DNA of 64,000 nucleotides from a virus, in IMG/VR virus record IMGVR_UViG_3300023184_007611, positions 37,046-101,045 of that record; one strand, given 5' to 3'. The translations under genes were made by a program, and so were the position numbers. The notes beneath the pieces are model-generated. The model was not told where the DNA came from, searched no databases, and worked only from the letters and a program-made list of their open reading frames with translations. Below are positions 17,856-27,146 of the stretch, piece after piece. Each line of letters begins with the position of its first letter. Within the stretch, counting starts at the first letter, position 1.

Positions 17856-20200
17856 ATCTTATAATCCCTTGCTTCTCTTGTAGAATCTCCTCTGTATGCT
17901 TTATCAATCTGTTCTGGAGATGCTTGTTGCTGTTGCTGTTGTTCTGGGAATATAGATTTATAACCTTCTTCTCCAACTTTATCTTTTATTAAATCTCTTG
18001 TAGTTCTTGGTATCTTTTCGTTTCCAATTGTATCTACAATAAATTTGATAGTTGAAATTGCATCATTATCTATTTTTTCAAAAGACCACTTTAATATTTT
18101 TGCAAATAAATTTATACTAGTATTTTCATGATTTTGACTTATATCAGAATGATGAGTATCTTTTTCATAACGATCAATATCTCTGGCATCGTCTAATTTT
18201 GAAGCAAAATTCTGAAAGAATCTTCTGAACATAACAATGTATTTAGAACTACCACCAAGATAGCCTCTCATCTTTTGAATTAGATCTGGTATGCTATTAA
18301 TTGGCATTTTATTTGAATAGCTGCTTAAAACATGCAATAAATTTATAATTTTAACTTTGTCATCGTGAAATTGATAAAATTTGCTCTTCATACTATCATG
18401 GTTACTTAATATATCATCTATTAAAACTTGACATTTTGAACTTGATCTTAAAAAATCAGTCAAAAATTTAACATTGTTTTTGTTTTTCTGTTTTAAAATT
18501 TCAGATATAAAATCAGAATTTTTACAAGTAATTAAATTTTTTATTTCATCCGTAAATTCTAAGCTTGGATTTTCTTCATATTTTCTAAAAAAACTATAAG
18601 AAGTTGATATGACATCTTTAAAATAACCTTTAAATAATGTTTTGAATTCTGCTTTCTTATCTTCTGGAAGATTAAGATAATCATCTAACTTTATATAATT
18701 ATATTTATCGTGATTACTATTATTTGGTGATATAAATCTAGTACCATCACCTTTAAACAAGGTTTTAATTTCTGTTTTTTTATCTTCTGGGAAATTTAAA
18801 TAATCTTCAAGTTTTATTGAATTGCTTAACATTAAATTTGAAACATCATTTTTAAACAAGGTTTTAATTTCTGTTTTTTTATCTTCTGGAAGATTTAAAT
18901 AATCTTCAATTTTCATATTGCCATGTGATATATAATCTTTAATTTTATCGCCATATTTTTCTGCCAACTCTTGTTTGTATTTTGGTGGCATGGCTAAATA
19001 TTCTTGTGCTCCTAGCTGTTTATTTGGTAGGCCATTCATTCTTGCGTTAAGATAATTTAATTTTAAATCTTTAAAATAAGGATTGTTAAGAACAAGGTTC
19101 AATTGCTTACCATGCAAAATTATACCAAGTGATACATGTATTTTTAAAAGTGGCTCAGATCTAGTTGTAACTAGAAAATTGAATTGTTCATCTGAAAGGG
19201 CGTGTCCTCTACTAAGATAATTCTTTCTTTCTTCATATGTTAAAGATTTGAACCATTCTAAGTCAAGATTGCTGTTACCTAATTTTTCATGTTCTGATTC
19301 TTCTTTTGGTGTTTTTGGTTCATTTTTAAAGACAGTGGTATCAACGCCTTTTTCTTTTAAATATTTAAAATATAAATCTGGGTCTGATGTTATTCTTTTT
19401 GGTGTAGTTTCATATGGATCTTGCATGAAACCATTTGTTTGATTTTGTCCATCAGTAATTTCAATACCGTTTCTCGTAGCATCAACTACAACGACTTTAA
19501 GATCATCCCCAAGATTTCTTGTATTATCATAAACAAAGTAGAAAGTTGAATCTTTGGTATTCCTGTAACCATGAAATTGTGAATTGCCAGGTTGAGATAT
19601 GCAAAACCTTTGGCCTCTACCAAGAATAATACACTTGTCAACTGCGTTAGCTTTATAAACCTTTATCTTTTCATCTGGTGATTTTGCAATTAATTCTTGA
19701 TCGCTTACATCCCCTGTGGTTTTTTGTAAGGTTTGGTGGAATTTCTTTTTTTCTTCATCTTCATTTTCGCTATTTTTAGAATGTACAGCAGATGCCCAAT
19801 CAATATAATTTGAATATGGATTTCCTGTATCTTTGGGTTTCCCTATAATATAGTTCCCAGTTACAACTCCATTATCATCAAATGATAAAATAGGAAGTTG
19901 GTTTGCTATTACAAATTTATAATAGTCTTTTAAATCTTGAGAGAATTCTCCTTCGCCAACTGATGGGTTTGTTTTGTACACATAAGCTGCTGTTGGATAA
20001 ATGTTTTTTTGTTGTGCTTCAGGAATGCCAGAAGCGGTAAATATCTTATTGAATTCATTTGTTGTTTTTATAATATTAGGATCAGTACTAAGAACAGGCT
20101 TGCCAGCATTATCAACTGTATTACCAAGTATTTTAAAAGCCAAAGCCTTTGGTTTTAATTCTTCTAATATTAATAGCCATTCTTGAAAATTAAAGTTCAT
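17852..20200 (-). CDS. Large tagged protein with YFVYD domain and LPEDKK repeats
   Basis: A 782-residue protein beginning MNFNFQEWLLILEELK, the shared tag with I-L-E at its end. Residues about 20-290 form a domain shared with the product of 36187: CIILGRGQRFCISQ, YRNTKDSTFYFVYDNTR, and TPKRITSDPDLYFKYLKEKG. The pattern W/C-x-L-G-x-G-x-x-(F/W)C(I/L)S followed by STFYFV(Y/F)D is one I associate with uncharacterised proteins of large phages and algal viruses. The middle has at least three repeats of (I/D)DYLNLPEDKK-x-E-x-KTLFK, and the C-terminus is helical with a Gln run. It is probably a packaged protein. The next gene upstream on this strand overlaps by 4 bases. Confidence 0.7.
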   Translation of the reverse strand: MNFNFQEWLLILEELKPKALAFKILGNTVDNAGKPVLSTDPNIIKTTNEFNKIFTASGIPEAQQKNIYPTAAYVYKTNPSVGEGEFSQDLKDYYKFVIANQLPILSFDDNGVVTGNYIIGKPKDTGNPYSNYIDWASAVHSKNSENEDEEKKKFHQTLQKTTGDVSDQELIAKSPDEKIKVYKANAVDKCIILGRGQRFCISQPGNSQFHGYRNTKDSTFYFVYDNTRNLGDDLKVVVVDATRNGIEITDGQNQTNGFMQDPYETTPKRITSDPDLYFKYLKEKGVDTTVFKNEPKTPKEESEHEKLGNSNLDLEWFKSLTYEERKNYLSRGHALSDEQFNFLVTTRSEPLLKIHVSLGIILHGKQLNLVLNNPYFKDLKLNYLNARMNGLPNKQLGAQEYLAMPPKYKQELAEKYGDKIKDYISHGNMKIEDYLNLPEDKKTEIKTLFKNDVSNLMLSNSIKLEDYLNFPEDKKTEIKTLFKGDGTRFISPNNSNHDKYNYIKLDDYLNLPEDKKAEFKTLFKGYFKDVISTSYSFFRKYEENPSLEFTDEIKNLITCKNSDFISEILKQKNKNNVKFLTDFLRSSSKCQVLIDDILSNHDSMKSKFYQFHDDKVKIINLLHVLSSYSNKMPINSIPDLIQKMRGYLGGSSKYIVMFRRFFQNFASKLDDARDIDRYEKDTHHSDISQNHENTSINLFAKILKWSFEKIDNDAISTIKFIVDTIGNEKIPRTTRDLIKDKVGEEGYKSIFPEQQQQQQASPEQIDKAYRGDSTREARDYKI

Positions 20201-20904
20201 AAATTATATAGTGTTTTATAATAAAATGTATCTTCAAAAACAGGCAAATTAATATATTCGATTGCGGTTTTATAAAATTTATTATAAATTTCCATGTATA
20301 GAATAAATCTATCTTTTAAAGATTTCAAATGCCACTTATAATATTCATTATTTAAATAAATTAATTCTACTTGGTCAAGGCAGTAATTTAAATTTTTATT
20401 GTTTGTTAATATTATTAATTTAAACCAATTGTTAGTTTTTTCTTTTATTAAATTAATCATTTCTAATACTTTTATATCAACATTAGTGAATGTAATGAAT
20501 ATAATTTTGTTTTTTAATTCCAAACATTCTTTAAAATTTTTTATTTTAGTGTTGAAGCTATCAACTATAAATTCATAATTTATAATTTTATAGTCTTGCA
20601 AAGCATAGTCATGGTTAAATTTAAAATTATACTTTTTATTAACTAAATTTTCTTCGTCAGGCAAATAATTATATTCTTTTAGATAACTATGAAATTCAAT
20701 TATTTTAATGCCATTGAAAAATAAATTTGATTTACTGTATATTTCTTCATAGTTTGATTCTTTTAAATATTCTAGTATATCATTAAAATTAAAAACCCCA
20801 AGTTGAAATAATTGCTTGTCTTTAATATTAAGAATATCATTGATTATGATGCCAGATGCACAATCATTTCCAAAATGAACTAATCTTGTTTTTTTATCAA
20901 TCAT
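20197..20904 (-). CDS. DUF1796-like putative papain-like cysteine peptidase
   Basis: The 235-residue protein starts with LVHFGNDCASGIIINDIL, comparable with the S-x-G-x-x-C-x-x-A start of the DUF1796 putative cysteine peptidase family. It continues with FQLGVFNF, a segment F-N-HDYA at about residue 95, and the strands IIFITFTNVDIK and FKLIILTNN. The Cys14 and the His in the central N-H-D could form a catalytic pair, but the assignment rests on the overall layout and is modest. These proteins often sit next to glycan genes; an FkbM methyltransferase is 670 bases away. Overlaps the large tagged gene by 4 bases, suggesting one transcript. Confidence 0.55.
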   Translation of the reverse strand: MIDKKTRLVHFGNDCASGIIINDILNIKDKQLFQLGVFNFNDILEYLKESNYEEIYSKSNLFFNGIKIIEFHSYLKEYNYLPDEENLVNKKYNFKFNHDYALQDYKIINYEFIVDSFNTKIKNFKECLELKNKIIFITFTNVDIKVLEMINLIKEKTNNWFKLIILTNNKNLNYCLDQVELIYLNNEYYKWHLKSLKDRFILYMEIYNKFYKTAIEYINLPVFEDTFYYKTLYNL

Positions 20905-20921
20905 AATAAATATATATAATT

Positions 20922-21101
20922 ATGGAAGAAATGATTGATTGTTATGAGTGTTCATTTTGTAAATTAAAATTCAATTGTAATAGTTATTGGAAAGGCCAAG
21001 GAAATCCAAATAAATGCCCTGAATGTAACTGTGAACAATTAATTTATAAATATTGTGCAATAATATATTTAAATTCTAGGACTCCTAATGAAAACATTTG
21101 A
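20922..21101 (+). CDS. Small zinc-ribbon protein
   Basis: A 59-residue ORF with two Cys knuckles: C-Y-E-C-S-F-C at residues 7-13 and C-P-E-C-N-C at 32-37, typical of a small zinc ribbon. The sequence starts MEEMIDCYECSFCKLKF. The last 14 bases overlap the start of the tagged gene at 21088 in another frame, so the two are probably translated from one message. TATATATAAT lies just upstream as a possible -10 element. A regulatory or nucleic-acid-binding role is plausible; nothing more can be said. Confidence 0.65.
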   Translation: MEEMIDCYECSFCKLKFNCNSYWKGQGNPNKCPECNCEQLIYKYCAIIYLNSRTPNENI

Positions 21102-21555
21102 AATTTACATGATTGAAGAAGATTTTTTAAGAACATATAATTTAAAAAGAAATGAACTTTTTTTAGAAATTTTTGGGTTTTTTGATATAGCACCATCACA
21201 AGGACCAGCATATTCAAGAGAATTCGCAAGCAGGAAAAATACAAACCCAAGGAAGGTATTCATTTCTGATGATGATACCTTGTTTGATAAATTTATTCAA
21301 AGTGCAATGAAAAAAATAGGAACACTTGCGGTTGCTGGTGCTTTGCTTTTTCTTAAGTTTTCATATAAATCAATTTATCACATTCTTAGATTTGCTGGAA
21401 AAATATTGATAAAAATATTAAAATATTTAGGTGCAATAAGTGCAAATGTATTAAACAATTTATATATTTCACTTAAAGATTATCTTAAAAAAAGCAACGA
21501 TTTTACAGTTGAAGAAAAACAAAAAATAGAAGAAAAATTAAATAAAAATAAATAA
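21088..21555 (+). CDS. Tagged membrane protein, paralogue of the 15871 gene product
   Basis: The 155-residue protein begins MKTFEIYMIEEDFL, the closest match in this window to the T4 capsid-targeting sequence (which starts MKTYQEFI). Residues 70-110 hold FIQSAMKKIGTLAVAGALLFLKF and a second hydrophobic helix, as in the product of 15871. The end is a charged helix ending in a Lys/Glu run. It is shorter than its paralogue and lacks the Gly/Pro-rich tail. The two copies are 5 kb apart and similar mainly in the tag and hydrophobic core. A role as a packaged, membrane-active protein is inferred. Confidence 0.65.
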   Translation: MKTFEIYMIEEDFLRTYNLKRNELFLEIFGFFDIAPSQGPAYSREFASRKNTNPRKVFISDDDTLFDKFIQSAMKKIGTLAVAGALLFLKFSYKSIYHILRFAGKILIKILKYLGAISANVLNNLYISLKDYLKKSNDFTVEEKQKIEEKLNKNK

Positions 21556-21571
21556 CTTAAAAGATATTAAT

Positions 21572-22228
21572 ATGACTCAATGTAGACCTGATGAAATTCA
21601 AGAAGATTCTTTGTATTTTGACATAGGAGCAAATGTAGGCAATTGGTCTTTGGCAAACATTGAAAGATGTGAAAAAATAATTGCTGTAGAACCATCAATA
21701 AAAAATTACGAAATATTGAGTAAAAAATGCGAAAATACAAATATTACATGTTTAAACTATGCAGTAAGCAATGAAGATAAAAAAGAAGTTGATTTTTATG
21801 AATGCAAAAGCGATTATTGTCTATCAACAATAAATAAAGATTGGCTGTGCTCTGAAAATTCTAGATTCTACGGCAAAGAATACACTAAGATAACTTGCCA
21901 AACAATAAGCTTAGACAAACTAATAGAACAATATGGAGTGCCAGACTTAATTAAAATAGATGTAGAAGGGGCAGAGCATTTGGTGATTTCATCTTTAACA
22001 CAAAAAGTAAAAACCTTGTGTTTTGAATGGGCACAAGAATTTTATTTTGTAACAAAACATAGCATTAATCATTTAACAAAAATTGGATTCACTAAATTTC
22101 ATGTTCAATTTTACGACAATTATATTTATATACCAAAAGAAGAAGAATACACAGAAGATTTAAAAATTATAGAAGAGAAACTAAACAAAGAAACAAATAA
22201 TAATTGGGGCATGGTTTGGGCTATGTAA
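21572..22228 (+). CDS. FkbM-family SAM methyltransferase
   Basis: A 218-residue methyltransferase with YFDIGANVGNWS (SAM-binding loop) at about residue 14-26, IIAVEPSIKNYE, the middle strand ITCLNYAVSNED, SLDKLI, and the FkbM landmark PDLIKIDVEGAEHLVISS at about residue 128. It is more typical of the family than the copy at 6569. FkbM enzymes methylate hydroxyls of sugars in glycans. It lies between a tagged gene and a convergent unknown gene, separate from the main sugar island, so the substrate is open. The 3' end forms part of an inverted repeat with the facing stop codon. Confidence 0.9.
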   Translation: MTQCRPDEIQEDSLYFDIGANVGNWSLANIERCEKIIAVEPSIKNYEILSKKCENTNITCLNYAVSNEDKKEVDFYECKSDYCLSTINKDWLCSENSRFYGKEYTKITCQTISLDKLIEQYGVPDLIKIDVEGAEHLVISSLTQKVKTLCFEWAQEFYFVTKHSINHLTKIGFTKFHVQFYDNYIYIPKEEEYTEDLKIIEEKLNKETNNNWGMVWAM

Positions 22229-22243
22229 ATTTAATTACATAGC
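22220..22243. terminator. Inverted repeat spanning two facing stop codons
   Basis: GCTATGTAA and TTACATAGC form a 9-base-pair stem with a 6-base loop that includes the stop codons of the convergent genes at 21572 and 22235. There is no strong T run, so termination is uncertain; it may simply end both messages. Confidence 0.45.
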
Positions 22244-23440
22244 AATTATTTCTTTTCTGAAAGTTGAAAAAGTAGGAAATTGTATCCATTCCCCTTTGAA
22301 AAACTGCTCTTTTCCTAATAAATGATACATTATGACTATTGTTGAAAAATCATTATTAAATAAGTAAGAATTATTTTCGTACTTATCATAAAATGATCTT
22401 AATATATTTTTAAAGTTTTTCCAAGAATCATCGCTGCAAATATCTTTAAATTCTATTCTATCACTTAATATCTTATTCTTTAATGAAAACTCTGGTGTGC
22501 CTTGAAACCCAGCTAATAATGAACTCTTGCATATTATCTTTTTTCCAACTACCTCAAATGGAAAATAAAAATATCTCATTAATATTTTATCATACCTCTG
22601 ATTTTTTAAAAGAGGAAATTCAAAAGACTTTAAAGCATTGCTTTTAATCTTATTATCTATTTCATATGTTAATGGCATGTAACAACATAAAAGATGTTGA
22701 TTACCACTAAATCCACAAAAATCAAAATGTGTATGCGAAAAAAATTCAGATAATGCATCCATCTTTATGTGATCTAACTCAGCATTTAGAAAACTTAAAT
22801 TAAAACTCTTTATTTCCTTTTCTGAAAATATCCTTTCTGAAATCCTATCTAAAGAATGTTTTGTTAAATAAATCTCATATTTATCTCCTTCTGCATTTAT
22901 CTCTTTTAAATGCTTAAACAAAGTTCCATTTTCCGTTTTTAAAGATTCAATCTTTAAAAACTTAATATAAACTTGGTTGTTTAAAAAGCCTAATGTAAAA
23001 AAATAATAAGGAAAAAAATTCTTAAAGTTGCTATTCTTCAGCAAGTAACTAGTAATACATGATGTTGTTAATTGCAACATAGCAAACAAGAATTTCCTAG
23101 TGTCAAATTTATAATCAGCTTTAAATTCTATTAATAATTTTTGAATAACTTGTTTCTCTAAGATTTTAATTGTTGTGTGACTACTAGGGCCGAAATTAGG
23201 ATCAAAGTTACTTAATCTTATGATTTTTAAAAATTCATAAACTACCTTCTCATGGCTAGTTTTATCCTTTTTTTCACTTAACTCAACGAGCATTTTTCTA
23301 TATGTTTTTTTAAAAACAACAGCTATGTTTAGGGGTGCTTTATCTTCTGAAAATAATTCTAAAGAACAAAATTTATTGAAAAAATCCTTCTCCAATAAAT
23401 CTTTTTTTAATTTCTGTTTCCTTTTCATCTCTTTTGACAT
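22235..23440 (-). CDS. Hypothetical protein
   Basis: The 401-residue frame starts at MSKEMKRKQKLKK, chosen because AAAGGAG lies just upstream on the minus strand; the longer frame to 23500 has no such site. The N-terminal 40 residues are very basic. In the middle, EIYLTKHSLDRISERIF resembles the H-x-x-x-R-x-x-x-R entry of small nuclease or toxin-like folds, but I would not assign a family on that. The C-terminal half is rich in Phe and Tyr. No signal or membrane segment. Codon use is like neighbouring genes. Function unknown. Confidence 0.55.
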   Translation of the reverse strand: MSKEMKRKQKLKKDLLEKDFFNKFCSLELFSEDKAPLNIAVVFKKTYRKMLVELSEKKDKTSHEKVVYEFLKIIRLSNFDPNFGPSSHTTIKILEKQVIQKLLIEFKADYKFDTRKFLFAMLQLTTSCITSYLLKNSNFKNFFPYYFFTLGFLNNQVYIKFLKIESLKTENGTLFKHLKEINAEGDKYEIYLTKHSLDRISERIFSEKEIKSFNLSFLNAELDHIKMDALSEFFSHTHFDFCGFSGNQHLLCCYMPLTYEIDNKIKSNALKSFEFPLLKNQRYDKILMRYFYFPFEVVGKKIICKSSLLAGFQGTPEFSLKNKILSDRIEFKDICSDDSWKNFKNILRSFYDKYENNSYLFNNDFSTIVIMYHLLGKEQFFKGEWIQFPTFSTFRKEIIAM

Positions 23441-23647
23441 GGCAAACTCCTTTACCAAAGTAATATTTATTATTATTATGATTGTGCATGACAAAGACAA
23501 GATTTAAATTTTTTTTTTAAGTATATAATTTAAATATTAACTTAATCCAAGGGATATATTTAAAATTAATCTTCAATTAATTTTACTTAATATTTAATTG
23601 AAACATAAAATTTAAAAATTAGATATATTTTTTATTTTTTCTAAATT

Positions 23648-24356
23648 CTAAAATTTTTCTAAATCTGCATATTGATAGTTTTCAAAACTAAAATTAAAAA
23701 GTTCTATGTCTTTTGCATGTATTTTCTCTACTAATTCTATTGTTTTGTCATCATAGTAAGTTTTGAAAAATTCATGCTTTTCTTCGTGTATATTTTTTTG
23801 ATCTTTTTCTTTTACTTTGTTTAAATCTTCTGTTCTGTTACTTATTTTTTTTATTAATTCAAAATCATTGTTTAAATTGTGTAAATTGATTATATAATCA
23901 ACTCCAATTTTATCATTTAGATTTATATAATTATAATAGCTATTATTTTTAATTAATTTTTCTAGATCACTTTCCTCATATAGATGCAAAATCCAATCTT
24001 TAAAAGTATATTTCTTTTCTATAATTCCAATCCAATACTTAATTCCTTCTGGATTTATTGGGTTTTTCATAGTTAAGATCTGTTTTCTTGTTCTATAATT
24101 AAATTCTGAAAGAATTCTCTCCCAAGGATTTCTAAATATTACAAACTTAAAATAATCCTCAAAAGGAATAGATTGATATATCTTTTTCTTATCATAAAAT
24201 TCTCTTTTTATATCTGCTAACATGCGATGGCCAGTTTTTTTACCTGTGATCAGGAATATCTGAATAACCAAAATAGGTTTTTACTGTTCCTCCACCTGTC
24301 TTTGGTATATGTACAAATAACAATGGTGTTTTATTTTTTCTTGGATTTTGTATCAT
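23648..24356 (-). pseudogene. Sulfotransferase, broken by a one-base frameshift
   Basis: Two adjacent minus-strand frames make one sulfotransferase. The upstream piece starts at 24356 (AAGGAAA ribosome binding site) and reads MIQNPRKNKTPLLFVHIPKTGGGTVKTYF, holding the 5'-phosphosulfate loop HIPKTGGGT of Sulfotransfer_2-type enzymes. It ends in TAA at about 24243. The downstream frame continues with KKTGHRMLADIKREF and the 3'-phosphate motif FVIFRNPWERILSEFNYR. The two halves join if one base is removed next to a run of seven T (plus strand, 24235-24241), but not by shortening that run, since the stop would remain. An intact enzyme would transfer sulfate from PAPS to a glycan. Sequencing error, recent inactivation or programmed shift are all possible. 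Confidence 0.8.
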
Positions 24357-24472
24357 TAAAAAATTTCCTTTTTATTAACACATAAATTTTTTGTTAACAT
24401 GTAATTTATATACAGTCAATAAATAAAAAATTTTACTACAGTAATACATAATAAAAAAGGAGATTTGCTAAC

Positions 24473-25297
24473 ATGAGGAAAATATTTAAAAATCTATCTG
24501 GTGAAGGTTCATCTACGCCACCGCCTGCGACAACATCAGAGCCAACTACAACTGCTTCACCTACGACAACATTAGAGCCAACTACAACTGCTTCACCTAC
24601 GACAACATTAGAGCCTACTACAACACCACCTACTACAACACCACCTACTACAACTGCTTCACCTACGACAAAACCTCCTACTACTACTAAAAAACCTACA
24701 ACAACTACAACAACTACTACTCCAAATTGTGTTGCTGACCTTAAAACATATAAGTCGTATTGTTCGCAAGAAACTACAGACTTAGCAAGTAAAAAAGATA
24801 AAATAGCTTCACGCAAAACTAAATTATCAGATAAAAAAACTAAAGAAGGCGAATTGAAAACAGCACAACAAAATTATAAAGAAAATGTAAGTGCCTACAA
24901 AAAAGCTTTAGCAGCCAGAAACAAAGATATTGAAAACATTGCTGCACAAAAAAAAATAATTGCAGCAAAAACTAAAATAATTAATGATCCAAACTCAACT
25001 AAAAAAGCTAAAAATGATGCAATAATAGCAAAGAAAAATGCTATTGCTGCAAATGTAAAAAACCAAGCAAGTTATGATAAACATACAGCAACATATGAAA
25101 AAGCATTTAAAGATGCAAGTTTTTATGATAAATTGAAAAATTCTTTGGAAAGTTCAATTGCAAGTCTAACAAAACAAATTAATGCTTTAGATAAACAAAT
25201 ACAAGCCCTAACTGATAGCTTATCAGCACTTAATCAATCTAAGTCAGATTTAAGAAATACTATGGTTGATAGAGGATGCAATGAGCCTTCTTGCTAA
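24473..25297 (+). CDS. Thr-rich linker plus coiled-coil protein
   Basis: A 274-residue protein with a strong ribosome binding site (AAGGAG). It opens MRKIFKNLSGEGSS, followed by about 70 residues of Pro/Thr linker with units TTTASPTTTLEP and PTTTPPTTT, then Cys-containing NCVADLKTYKSYC and a coiled coil of about 180 residues rich in Ala, Lys, Asn and Asp, ending in CNEPSC. The design matches the products of 10029 and 40394. The terminal cysteines could link chains. I infer a trimeric or dimeric fibre. An antisense frame in the linker is only a repeat shadow. Confidence 0.7.
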   Translation: MRKIFKNLSGEGSSTPPPATTSEPTTTASPTTTLEPTTTASPTTTLEPTTTPPTTTPPTTTASPTTKPPTTTKKPTTTTTTTTPNCVADLKTYKSYCSQETTDLASKKDKIASRKTKLSDKKTKEGELKTAQQNYKENVSAYKKALAARNKDIENIAAQKKIIAAKTKIINDPNSTKKAKNDAIIAKKNAIAANVKNQASYDKHTATYEKAFKDASFYDKLKNSLESSIASLTKQINALDKQIQALTDSLSALNQSKSDLRNTMVDRGCNEPSC

Positions 25298-25337
25298 TAA
25301 ATGATCATCATAAGCAATAAAATATATAAATAAATCT

Positions 25338-27056
25338 ATGGACTTTAAAAAATGGTTATTATTAATTGAAACAGATGTTAAGAACTGGGAAAATGAAATA
25401 AAATCTTCTTCTTACAGTAGATCTTTTGCATTTGAAAATTGGTTTCCTACAGAAGGCAGAGTTTATATTCCATTTGAATCAGAAGAATCAGAAGATTCAA
25501 AAATTGATAAAGATATAGAAAACTATTTTAAAGACCATGAAAAGTATGAAATATTAGATTATCCTAAAGGATTAGCTGCTGATAAAATTTCAAAAAGACC
25601 AATGAAAATTGGAAAAATATTAGAAATGGAAGCTAAAAAAGAAGAAAATAAAATAAAATCATCTTATGAAAACAAACAAATTTCAGATATTAAATATCAA
25701 GACGAATTAAAATGGCATAAAGAATACTACAAAGGCCTTTTATCTACATTCACTTCGTCTAAGTATAGAGTTGGAGTTAAATCTACATCACCATATATGA
25801 TAGTCTTCAGTAGCATTCCTGAAGATATTGCTGCAATGTCTACTAATCGTAATTGGACATCATGTATGAATCTTCAAGGTGGAGCAAACAGAGAAAGCGT
25901 ATTTTGTGAAATAAAAAATGGTGGATTTATAGCTTATCTTTGTCTTAAAGATGATAAAAATATTGAAAAACCATTAGCAAGAGTGCTTATCCGTAGATTT
26001 GATAATAAAGCAGGTAAATCAATAGCAGTATTAGAAGAAAGTGTTTATGGAAATTCTTTAGATGGATTCGAACAACAAGTTCAAAAATGGATTGATTCAA
26101 AACAAGGTAAAATAAAACCAGCTAAATATATTCGCAAAGGTGGCTGGCATTCAGATACATTTGGAACTGCTGACCCTGATGATAGTGTTCAACGACAACG
26201 CAGAGATATGACAAAAATATTTTATCCCAAAACAGCTGATGGTCTGTTTAAAATGCTAGAGAAAAAAAGAGAACCAGAAGTCACAAGAGACATATTACAA
26301 AAGTTACTTGATCCAAATTTAGTACTTGATGAAGAAAACAAAACTAAACTTATTAATTTAATAAACTCTGAATGGACTATCAATACTTTTGTATACAATC
26401 TTTACGCTGCTGATTTCAAAAGAAAATTATTTTTAAAATATCCTGAACTTTTAAATAACCAAGAATTTTCTAATTTAAGAACTTATGATCGAGAAAAATT
26501 AGCTAGAAATAATCCAAAATTTAAAGAACTTCAAAAAGATTTAGCAATTAATGCAATATTATCTTTTGACCCAAGCAATCCATCTTTAAAAATACACAAT
26601 CCTGAATATGGTAGACCAGAAGCTTACAGTCAAATTACTGATATTGTTTTAGATTTTTCTGGTACAGGCAAATTAACAGAACCTTTAATTCGTAAATTAG
26701 TTGAAATTTCAGAATACTTTTTAAAAATATATGAAGCTGAAAAAGATAAAAGTTGGGGAGGGCCATTTGGAATCATCAAACATATCCTTGGTTTTTTAAG
26801 CAATGGAGATGCAGATACACCTACTGTCATAAAATTTTACAGTCGTTTATTACCATATTTTAACGATGATTTATTTATGGATGGATTAGGAACTGCATTG
26901 GCTCGATTAGGAGAAAATGGCAGACAATTTTTGCCATTTTTACAACAAAAATTACAAGAATCTAAAGATAATAAATATATGACAGAAAAATATGAATATG
27001 TTATAGATTCTATTGAAAATGGTACTGGTAGATCAAATAAATATAAATTTTATTAA
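25338..27056 (+). CDS. Tagged protein with PcfJ-like core
   Basis: The 572-residue protein starts MDFKKWLLLIETD, tag ending L-I-E. A central stretch at about residues 170-215 reads NRNWTSCMNLQGGANRES, then GGFIAYLCLKDD and PLARVLIRRF. The W-x-x-C core followed by two strands is reminiscent of PcfJ-like proteins of plasmids and phages, whose function is unclear. The C-terminal 250 residues are helical repeats. The spacer just before the gene contains TATAAATA, which equals the T4 late promoter consensus. Since the tag resembles a capsid-targeting sequence, I infer a packaged protein. The order and size are close to the tagged protein at 34461. Confidence 0.65.
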   Translation: MDFKKWLLLIETDVKNWENEIKSSSYSRSFAFENWFPTEGRVYIPFESEESEDSKIDKDIENYFKDHEKYEILDYPKGLAADKISKRPMKIGKILEMEAKKEENKIKSSYENKQISDIKYQDELKWHKEYYKGLLSTFTSSKYRVGVKSTSPYMIVFSSIPEDIAAMSTNRNWTSCMNLQGGANRESVFCEIKNGGFIAYLCLKDDKNIEKPLARVLIRRFDNKAGKSIAVLEESVYGNSLDGFEQQVQKWIDSKQGKIKPAKYIRKGGWHSDTFGTADPDDSVQRQRRDMTKIFYPKTADGLFKMLEKKREPEVTRDILQKLLDPNLVLDEENKTKLINLINSEWTINTFVYNLYAADFKRKLFLKYPELLNNQEFSNLRTYDREKLARNNPKFKELQKDLAINAILSFDPSNPSLKIHNPEYGRPEAYSQITDIVLDFSGTGKLTEPLIRKLVEISEYFLKIYEAEKDKSWGGPFGIIKHILGFLSNGDADTPTVIKFYSRLLPYFNDDLFMDGLGTALARLGENGRQFLPFLQQKLQESKDNKYMTEKYEYVIDSIENGTGRSNKYKFY

Positions 27057-27061
27057 TTTAA

Positions 27062-27092
27062 AAAATATCTGACCCAATTGTGAAGATATTTT
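27062..27092 (+). terminator. Weak hairpin after the 25338 gene
   Basis: AAAATATCT and AGATATTTT form a 9-base-pair AT-rich stem around a 13-base loop directly after the stop codon. The stem has only one or two GC pairs and the T run is part of the stem, so its strength is doubtful. Confidence 0.35.
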
Positions 27093-27126
27093 GAATAATG
27101 CACAACAATATAACATATTCTAATTA

Positions 27127-27146
27127 ATGTGATATAAATATCACAT
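27127..27146 (+). promoter_or_regulatory. Perfect inverted repeat overlapping a start codon
   Basis: ATGTGATAT and ATATCACAT form a 9-base-pair inverted repeat with a 2-base centre. The right arm includes the first two bases of the LpxH-like start codon. It could be an operator for a dimeric repressor or, in RNA, a hairpin that hides the start. Confidence 0.5.
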
